Part shown: positions 18,250 through 24,656 of the stretch, one piece after another
Numbering within the stretch: position 1 is the first letter of the stretch
Layout: the number at the start of each line of letters is the position of its first letter
DNA from: a virus
IMG/VR virus record: IMGVR_UViG_3300007539_000205
Span: 1 to 24,656 of that record
Direction: 5' to 3' (one strand)
DNA length: 24,656 nucleotides
Notes under the pieces: model-generated
Seen by the model: the letters and a program-made list of their open reading frames with translations, nothing else
What the model was told of the DNA's origin: nothing
Databases searched by the model: none
Position numbers and translations under genes: made by a program

Positions 18250-19256
18250 TAACCTGGTCCTACCATAAAGTCAATAGGTAATTGAAATCTATTTTGAACT
18301 TGCTCTTCAATTTCTCTTATTTCATTTATGGCATCATCATAAAGTTGTCTACCGTCAAGGGTAACACCTCCCGGTAATGAAACACCTTGATATTTGATCA
18401 AATTTGATCCCCATTGTTTTTTGAATAATGCTGTGACATATCTTTTTAAAAACATATCATTATATACGTCTGCGAATTTTGTTGGATCTATGATTCTAAA
18501 TGCTTCTACAACAATAAACTCGCCAATTTCAATATCAGAATTCCAATCTAGATCAAGATACAATCTATTTTGTAATCTATTAAATCTAATAGGCTTCTTA
18601 CCCACAAAAATATCATTCAATAATTGAATATGTTGCATTGACATTTTATAGTTAATAATTGAACCAGCCGTCAAATATGGCATTTCATTTAAATGAAATT
18701 GATATCTGAATGAAAACATATCACTTGATGTTTGTGAACCACTCGTATCTTGAATATCAAAAATAGATAATACTCCAACTATGGCATCAGATAAACCTAT
18801 ATACTTATTGTCAACATCTCCAAAAGTTACTATGTCTCCACTTGATGGAGTAATAATAGTACTACCGGATTTTGATCCAGTAATCGTTTCACCATTGGTG
18901 AAACTAGAAGCTGTATTATTATTTGAAATACCTTTTGAATCTTTATGGTCTTTGAAAGTTATGATACTGCTATTTGAAGAAACAACTACCGCAGTCGCAT
19001 TAGATGTTGATCCGGTTATAGTTTCATTGTTTTCTAATGTTCCATTAGAAGAATCTATTAATAATGTTGAACCTGTTATCTGATGTTTATGGTAAATTTT
19101 TTCAGTCGCATCAAAATGATATTCTTGAAAATACTGTAACGCCTCGTCTAGTCTGTCCTCTAATTGATCGTCATCAACATTTATTTCAATTACAGGTTTA
19201 CCTAAATTCCTTAAAGCGTATTCTTTAAGTTCTGATCTGGTAGTTGGTCGAGACAT
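18249..19256 (-). CDS. gp13: Neck protein, T4 gp13 family
   Basis: A 335-residue neck protein of the T4 gp13 family (T4: 309 residues). Family hallmarks: ALRNLGKPVIEINVDDDQLE (14-33), DRLDEALQYFQEYHFD (34-49), then MFSFRYQFHLNEMP (180-193) and the long helical end from FRIIDPTKFADVYND to the C-terminus. Between residues 62 and 148, where T4-like relatives run straight on, sits an insertion of about 85 residues made of two related beta units, each with a GxL/F-x-NGETITGS-type strand (75-83 and 119-128). Start supported by a weak AGGT upstream and by the conserved N-terminus. It partners gp14, which it overlaps by one base. Confidence 0.96.
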   Translation of the reverse strand: MSRPTTRSELKEYALRNLGKPVIEINVDDDQLEDRLDEALQYFQEYHFDATEKIYHKHQITGSTLLIDSSNGTLENNETITGSTSNATAVVVSSNSSIITFKDHKDSKGISNNNTASSFTNGETITGSKSGSTIITPSSGDIVTFGDVDNKYIGLSDAIVGVLSIFDIQDTSGSQTSSDMFSFRYQFHLNEMPYLTAGSIINYKMSMQHIQLLNDIFVGKKPIRFNRLQNRLYLDLDWNSDIEIGEFIVVEAFRIIDPTKFADVYNDMFLKRYVTALFKKQWGSNLIKYQGVSLPGGVTLDGRQLYDDAINEIREIEEQVQNRFQLPIDFMVGPG

Positions 19257-19275
19257 GTTTTACCTATGTTTTACA

Positions 19276-22200
19276 TTAAATGGTTGGAATGTTTGCGGTA
19301 TCAATAGTTAACTCAAGACCATTTAATAATGATCCTCCAGAATCATAAACTGGTAATCTACAATCTACACCATCACACTCAATTCGCCCTAATACTTTTA
19401 AATCCTCATTAATTTCAGTATCTCCTGTATTTAATACACCATTTATTAAAACATCAGTTTCAACTTCTAATGCCGCTAATTGTGCAACAGATGAAATTGA
19501 AAGAGTTTGAGAATCAAGATCAGTTACACCACTTATTGCACCAGTCATATTAATATCTATAACATTCACCGTATCTGCCGTTAATGCATAACCTGTTAAA
19601 TCAATATCACCTACAATTGTTATTTCTCCATCTATACTAACAGTTCCGACCAATTCAATAGTTGCAGGATCTGCAGAAGTTCCTATGAAGGTATCTGCCA
19701 GTGTTGTTGTTGTTGAAACTTGTAAAACTTCAGCGTTGACCAACGGAGTATTTAAACTATCTGCTGAAATTCCCTCATATATAACGTCTCCAGCAGTAAC
19801 AGAACCCTTAATGAAAACATCTTCACCAAAAAAAGAATTTGCAGAGACCCACAATGATTTAGTTATGTTGGTATTTCCTGTTATATAAACATTTCCTGAT
19901 CTATTTTGGGCAGGATCAGGACCGGTTATTTTAAGAGTATTATTACCAAGAATATTAGTTTGACTACCTGTTGTGATTATAAAAGCATTACTTTCAATTT
20001 CCTGATTAGTTCCTATTTTTCCATTCGCACTCAAAAATCCTCTCAAATGCAAATCATCACTACCCACAATATCACCGTCCTGTATAGTTAAAGTGCCTTT
20101 TTTGATTACCACATTATTACCCACAGTCAAATCACCTGCAAAATAAGAATTTGCCTGAGCATTAGCAACTGTCAAATATCCTTCTGTGATAGTTAATAAA
20201 TTTTTCAATCTCATGTCATCACTACCTAAAATGTCTCCTTCTGAAACATTTAGGTTTCCTTTAACCGTAGCATCATATTCTACAAATATATTATTCGCAA
20301 AAATATCACCAGAAGGCATATCTAATGATCCACTTAAACTAACTTCTCCATCAACAACAAGATTTTCAATAATTTTTGTATTTCCAGTTATTGTCAATTT
20401 ATCCAAAATAACAGTATTACCATGCTGGGTTGGATCAGTAGATCTATTGATTTTGACAATGGCATCTGTTCTAGCACCAGTATCGATGCTAACCAATGAA
20501 ACGTTACCTTGATTATATAATGTTCCATCAATATCTGTGTTTGATGCAATGTCTAAATTAGTCCCGTTGAGCGTGACATTTCCTCTGGCTGTTATATTTC
20601 CTTGCGTAAATGTATTGGATGTTGTACTGCTAATATAAACATTTTCAGCATGAATAGTAGTATTACCTTTTAAATTTACCGTACCTCTAATATTGGTATT
20701 TGATGTAGTGTGTTCAACAAAAACATTATAACCTGTGTATTGAAAATTACCATTTACTATGAAATTAGAATCTTTGCTTGTAAAGGTGATCAAATTACCA
20801 TCAACAATTAAATCATTTGTAATTGTCAAATCTTCATCCATAAGTACATCTGATCTAAATGTAGATTCTCCAATCATATAACTTTGAGTGTCAACATGAA
20901 AAGTTCCATCAGGACCAATTACCGTATTACCGGTTACTGTCATTTCTCCATCGACATTTGCAGTGGCAGCTCTCAGATTTTTCTTTATGTGTGTATTACT
21001 GGCAAATTCAGCAGTGTGTTTAAAATAAACGGATCCATTTCCATTCACTTCTTCAATGAATAAAACGCTATCATCAGCAAAACTAGCATCACCATCAATC
21101 GTAATAGTTCTCTCACCTGTTATATGTCTTCCTACACTTAAATTTTTTGACACTACCACATTATTCGCAACAGTCAATATTCCTGGAAAATAAAGACTAT
21201 TGTTATATTGATTAAATTCGATAGCCCATCTTCTCGGTCTATATTGTTGTAACTCTGATCCTGGAGGAGGATCGAATAAAATTTGACCCATTCCCATATA
21301 AGAATAACCCTGTCGGTCACCTCCTGGATAAGATAAGTATAATGTAGTGTCTTGGAATTCAGTTGCATTCTCACCTATACCAATAATGGAATATCCTGAA
21401 TCAGTAGCATCAAAAACAGCAATTGTAGTATTTGCATTCTGTACAACAAGATTTGCATTAACTCTTGTTTCATAACCATTAAATATAGAATTGGCTTCTA
21501 CCCCTAATGTTCCACCAACATGCAGAGTGTACAGTGCAGTATTAGCATAGGCAAAGCCTACTGTATTAAATCCTGTCTTTACAATAACTTCTTGTTCGTT
21601 TATGTTGATACCAACATTGCCCGTGGATTCAATTTGAAATATTTTAGAAGAATCATTTTCAACTAAAACTGTATCAACTAAATCTATGGCGCTTGTTTTC
21701 ACATACAGTGTAGTACCTTGCGTACCGGTACCATTTGAAATAAAACTAACCAAATTTGAAGTATGATCTGCCGTAGATCTTAAATGTAATCCAGTACCTG
21801 AAGACAAACTATCGACTAAAATATCAATAGTATTCGTTGTAGTATTTTCAGCATCAATTGATAAAGTATAATTATCAGAATCTTGATTTATATAAATTCC
21901 TTTTCCTGATTGAGTATATAAATCCATTAACCTGACGCCAGTTGCTTGAGGATGGCTTTGCTCTATTTTAATCAAAGATCTAGTATCACCGGTTTGATTG
22001 TCATCATGTATTTGTAATAATGATCCTGTAAAACTTATCGTTGAAGGTTCATATCTTAAATTAACCATCGAACCTGATGTCAAAGAAGCGGTTGTAATGT
22101 TTAACACATTTGCAGTAGTTTGATTACTCTCAACTCTGACCGCACTATATTCTCCTCTATCAGAATTCACAAAAATACCGTGCGCTAAATCCGTGGAAGA

Positions 22201-23322
22201 TTGATGAATATGTAATTTTCCACTTATAGTTTCAAACTGACCTGCACCTGGTATTTGTACACTTCCTCCAAATTCAGAATATATTCTCATCTTATCGGCA
22301 CTGTTTGTTCCGAAAGTTAAATAATTGCTCGGATTACTATGATTAATGTATCCTTGTGCTGGTGTAGTGCTATCACCAAAGAAAAGATATGAATTTGCAG
22401 CATTATTTGCCAATAAAGTCATACCGACTGATGTGTTACCTTCTATTACAAATTCATCACCTCTTGTATCAACAGTAGTTTTTAAAGTATTGGGATTTGA
22501 AAAATCTCTTCTTATATGCAATCTACCAGAAGAAGATGTTGGTATTCTAGAAGATCCTATTCCTGCCCATTCTGGAAATTTACCTACAGCAACATTTGCA
22601 CTATCATTAGTCGCAAGCATCGAACTAGTATTTGATATAAAATAAGAACCAGTATTTACTGTAATATCAGAGCTGTGTATAACTCCGGAATGAAAATCTC
22701 CTGAATCTATCTCGGGACCTAGTAACACCGCACCTGTAAAATTATGAGTACCATCTTGAACTGTTAAAGTACCGGTGTAGGTGCTATTTATTTTTAAACT
22801 GACTCCGTGTAATGTTCCTGCAGTTCCTGTGCCACCTATCGGAACAACAGGGTAAACATTTAATTTCTGTACTTCTCCTAAATTAGTTATTGTTGCTTCA
22901 GTAAAGTCTATTTCTGATGTTCCATCGGATCTTAATGCCTGTCCATTCAATAAAATCTCACTATCTCTTATTTGAACACTTTGTATATAAGAATCTGGAT
23001 TTGAACCACTAACTACTGGTCCTCCATTAACTTTTATTTCTCTAGCAATACCCAATGAAATAACATCAGCATCTTGAAAATTTACTCTGGAACCAGAACC
23101 AGTGTATACAAGATTTACACCAGTTGCAATGTTAGATGTTATTGTATTAGAATTTACAACATTTATATACGTGGCACCTGAAATATCTGTTGTCACGATT
23201 CCATTTAAAACATCATCGTCACTAGATTCCATGATGACTTTGATGATTTTATTTGTCTCGAGCCTCCAGTCCTCAAACGTATTAATTAATTCTATATCCG
23301 TAAGTGCTTCAGATAGTGACAT
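19276..23322 (-). CDS. Giant beta-repeat fibre-like structural protein (1348 residues) in the wac/gene 12 position
   Basis: A 1348-residue virion protein. The N-terminus has TFEDWRLETNKIIKVI (15-30), a motif common at the start of marine T4-like fibre proteins and probably the attachment end. The rest is Asn/Thr/Gly-rich, with many short strands of the form G-N-x-x-(I/V)-x-x-x-L-x-V. The last 500 residues are near-repeats (NNVVIKKGTLTIQDGDIVGSD versus NLNVSEGDILGSD), suggesting a beta-helix or stacked-strand shaft. A middle section (about 240-370) holds GRLHIRRDFSNP and YLFFGDSTTPAQGYINHS, as in receptor-binding or decoration domains. The C-terminus holds two cysteines (CDGVDC, about 1316-1321) and no S74 peptidase signature. 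AGGA lies about seven bases before the ATG. T4 carries genes 12 and wac just before 13, so a whisker or short-fibre analogue is plausible but unproved. Confidence 0.85.
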   Translation of the reverse strand: MSLSEALTDIELINTFEDWRLETNKIIKVIMESSDDDVLNGIVTTDISGATYINVVNSNTITSNIATGVNLVYTGSGSRVNFQDADVISLGIAREIKVNGGPVVSGSNPDSYIQSVQIRDSEILLNGQALRSDGTSEIDFTEATITNLGEVQKLNVYPVVPIGGTGTAGTLHGVSLKINSTYTGTLTVQDGTHNFTGAVLLGPEIDSGDFHSGVIHSSDITVNTGSYFISNTSSMLATNDSANVAVGKFPEWAGIGSSRIPTSSSGRLHIRRDFSNPNTLKTTVDTRGDEFVIEGNTSVGMTLLANNAANSYLFFGDSTTPAQGYINHSNPSNYLTFGTNSADKMRIYSEFGGSVQIPGAGQFETISGKLHIHQSSTDLAHGIFVNSDRGEYSAVRVESNQTTANVLNITTASLTSGSMVNLRYEPSTISFTGSLLQIHDDNQTGDTRSLIKIEQSHPQATGVRLMDLYTQSGKGIYINQDSDNYTLSIDAENTTTNTIDILVDSLSSGTGLHLRSTADHTSNLVSFISNGTGTQGTTLYVKTSAIDLVDTVLVENDSSKIFQIESTGNVGININEQEVIVKTGFNTVGFAYANTALYTLHVGGTLGVEANSIFNGYETRVNANLVVQNANTTIAVFDATDSGYSIIGIGENATEFQDTTLYLSYPGGDRQGYSYMGMGQILFDPPPGSELQQYRPRRWAIEFNQYNNSLYFPGILTVANNVVVSKNLSVGRHITGERTITIDGDASFADDSVLFIEEVNGNGSVYFKHTAEFASNTHIKKNLRAATANVDGEMTVTGNTVIGPDGTFHVDTQSYMIGESTFRSDVLMDEDLTITNDLIVDGNLITFTSKDSNFIVNGNFQYTGYNVFVEHTTSNTNIRGTVNLKGNTTIHAENVYISSTTSNTFTQGNITARGNVTLNGTNLDIASNTDIDGTLYNQGNVSLVSIDTGARTDAIVKINRSTDPTQHGNTVILDKLTITGNTKIIENLVVDGEVSLSGSLDMPSGDIFANNIFVEYDATVKGNLNVSEGDILGSDDMRLKNLLTITEGYLTVANAQANSYFAGDLTVGNNVVIKKGTLTIQDGDIVGSDDLHLRGFLSANGKIGTNQEIESNAFIITTGSQTNILGNNTLKITGPDPAQNRSGNVYITGNTNITKSLWVSANSFFGEDVFIKGSVTAGDVIYEGISADSLNTPLVNAEVLQVSTTTTLADTFIGTSADPATIELVGTVSIDGEITIVGDIDLTGYALTADTVNVIDINMTGAISGVTDLDSQTLSISSVAQLAALEVETDVLINGVLNTGDTEINEDLKVLGRIECDGVDCRLPVYDSGGSLLNGLELTIDTANIPTI

Positions 23323-23324
23323 TT

Positions 23325-23540
23325 TTATTCCTGAGAAATTTTATCTAAAATAAGTTTCATCATAACTTTTAATTCATTTATTTCTTTTTTCAAATTATTT
23401 ATTTCAACTGTATTATTGGTTATATTGTTATTTTGTTTCACTTTTAATCTATGAATTTCTAAATTTTTCTTATCTGTTCTAATAATAGCATTCGAAAAAC
23501 TATCTCTTAAATAATTAGGATCATCAGTTTTTAATTTCAT
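23325..23540 (-). CDS. Small coiled-coil protein
   Basis: A 71-residue protein whose C-terminal half (about residues 28-70) is a heptad-like helix: INNLKKEINELKVMMKLILD with leucine/isoleucine at a and d positions. The N-terminus contains DDPNYLRDSFSNAIIRTDK. Proteins of this type recur next to fibre genes in marine T4-like phages and could be a fibre trimeriser or chaperone, but no function is established here. Its ATG overlaps the upstream stop by one base (TAATG), and its stop lies two bases before the fibre ATG, so all three are cotranslated. Confidence 0.8.
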   Translation of the reverse strand: MKLKTDDPNYLRDSFSNAIIRTDKKNLEIHRLKVKQNNNITNNTVEINNLKKEINELKVMMKLILDKISQE

Positions 23541-24656
23541 TATGCAACCCCAGCACTATCAAGTGCTATTGCCTTCATATTTAAAACTTTTGGAATACCT
23601 ATAAAATTTGTTTGTGATGCTCTATTTACCGTAAATGCTATTTTTATAGCAAAGGTTCTGAAATTATCAAAAACTGTTCCGTCTTGATTAGTATAAGATA
23701 TATATTGATCAAATGTTTTGAAAACAAATTCTTTAGTATCATCTTCATTTAATGAAAAAGTAGAGGAAGCAGTTTCTTGAACCATAGCAACATAAGGCTT
23801 TTCATCAAAATTTTCTTGATCACCATCTGCAAGAACTTTATAATAAACATGAATGTTAGTTCCTCTAGGTCTATATACATCTAAATAAATTCTCAAATCT
23901 TTGGCATCGAAACCTTCTTCTAATGTAACTCTTTTACTAATATATCTGGATAATAAATTTCCACCGAAAGAATGTTCTTTATTAGCACTCAACATTTCTG
24001 ATGCTTTAGCACCTTCACCATTTATTTTAATTTCCATCGATACTGTAGAAGCAACATTGGAACTATCATCTCCTGCAACACCACCATCATAAACAGTTAC
24101 TGTAGGAGTTGTCACATAACCCGATCCAGGATTTACAATATAAACTTGATTAACACTGGAATTTGCGTGAACATTGGCAGCTAATGTTGCTCTATCGGTT
24201 CCATAATCTGGTAAAGATACAACAAATACGGAAGTGTTTCCGTTAATGTCAGTATCATATCCTGTTCCGTTATTAGTGATAATAATACTAGAATTTGTCA
24301 ATTCGCCATTGTTAATTAGGTTTTCTACTGTAATTAATGACAATCTTGACTTATCTATCACAGGCGAAATCAAAGTGTTTGCTGTTTCAAAATATAAATT
24401 TATCATCAATGAATTTGAATATTGATCATCAGAAGTATTAGTAATATATGAAATTTGTTTTTGTTTTTGTAATTCAACTGTTTTATTTGCGGAAAATCTA
24501 AATTCACTATTTCTAGTCGTTTGATCTCTATCGGTGAAAGAATGTTTAAAATCTACAAAAGTATTCGCAAATTCTAAACCATCACTCATCAACTTAAAGG
24601 AATCAAATACTGTATTTGATGTATTGGCATTTAATGAGGTTTGTCTGTTTACGAAA
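23540..24656 (-). CDS. C-terminal part of a large virion structural protein (start beyond window)
   Basis: The frame is open to the right edge, so only the last 371 residues are visible. A TTG at 24592 and ATG at 24589 lie inside the gene and are not the start, because coding continues upstream (VNRQTSLNANTSNT). Visible are SPVIDKSRLSLITVENLINN, a PGSGYVTTPTVTVYDGG strand preceded by a similar NNGTGYDTD strand, then GGNLLSRYISKRVTLEEGFD, AKDLRIYLDVYRPRGTNIHV and YYKVL. This combination is typical of the end of large baseplate/fibre-type proteins in marine T4-like phages, located upstream of gene 13. Precise role unknown; a baseplate-associated protein is my best guess. Confidence 0.8.
   Translation of the reverse strand, partial: FVNRQTSLNANTSNTVFDSFKLMSDGLEFANTFVDFKHSFTDRDQTTRNSEFRFSANKTVELQKQKQISYITNTSDDQYSNSLMINLYFETANTLISPVIDKSRLSLITVENLINNGELTNSSIIITNNGTGYDTDINGNTSVFVVSLPDYGTDRATLAANVHANSSVNQVYIVNPGSGYVTTPTVTVYDGGVAGDDSSNVASTVSMEIKINGEGAKASEMLSANKEHSFGGNLLSRYISKRVTLEEGFDAKDLRIYLDVYRPRGTNIHVYYKVLADGDQENFDEKPYVAMVQETASSTFSLNEDDTKEFVFKTFDQYISYTNQDGTVFDNFRTFAIKIAFTVNRASQTNFIGIPKVLNMKAIALDSAGVA

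Noticed and set aside
22346-22645. Plus-strand frames opposite the 1348-residue fibre (also 19685-19888, 20186-20512, 23102-23353)
   Set aside because: Antisense shadows inside a continuous fibre frame, without start signals or family resemblance.
24587-24592. Gene start at TTG/ATG near the right edge
   Set aside because: The frame stays open and coding-like to the window end (371 residues before the stop), so these codons are internal and the true start lies outside.

Overview
The window is a structural and DNA-packaging gene block of a T4-like myovirus (tailed phage with contractile tail). It is AT-rich, tightly packed, and lies almost entirely on the minus strand, so transcription runs from right to left. 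Gene order along transcription matches T4 genes 13-14-15-16-17-18-19-20: two neck proteins, tail sheath stabiliser, small and large terminase, sheath, tube and portal. Several accessory families are of types I associate with marine T4-like phages of cyanobacteria and SAR11-type hosts (inserted beta modules, a gene-13-proximal giant fibre, mosaic collagen fibres). With the low GC this suggests a marine phage of an AT-rich host; the host itself is inference.

Right part (24656 to about 17380): the C-terminal part of a large virion protein enters from the right edge. A 71-residue coiled-coil protein, a 1348-residue fibre-like protein, gp13 and gp14 follow. The fibre occupies the place where T4 carries gene 12/wac. 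Middle part (17386 to 12193): a plus-strand beta-rich small gene, then gp15, a predicted lipoprotein, gp16, an unrecognised 497-residue protein, and gp17 (terminase ATPase/nuclease). These genes abut or overlap by 1 to 4 bases. A plus-strand HNH endonuclease gene separates gp17 from gp18. Left part (11671 to 1): gp18, gp19, an intergenic hairpin, gp20, and then one uninterrupted open frame from 6960 to beyond position 1, at least 2,320 codons, encoding a giant mosaic collagen-like fibre. Its frame is open at the left edge, so its C-terminus is not visible. No gap between genes is longer than about 100 bases.

The minus-strand genes build one machine. The terminase pair packages the head through the portal, gp13/gp14 close the neck, gp15 caps the sheath, gp18/gp19 form the tail, and the two very large fibre proteins probably decorate or extend the virion. 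Both plus-strand genes share one layout: a perfect T4-type late promoter box (TATAAATA) exactly five bases before the ATG, no Shine-Dalgarno sequence, and a stop codon overlapping the stop of the convergent structural gene. The points I find most worth a second look are the giant collagen mosaic, this repeated cassette layout with predicted leaderless transcripts, and the lipoprotein and 497-residue protein set inside the packaging genes.
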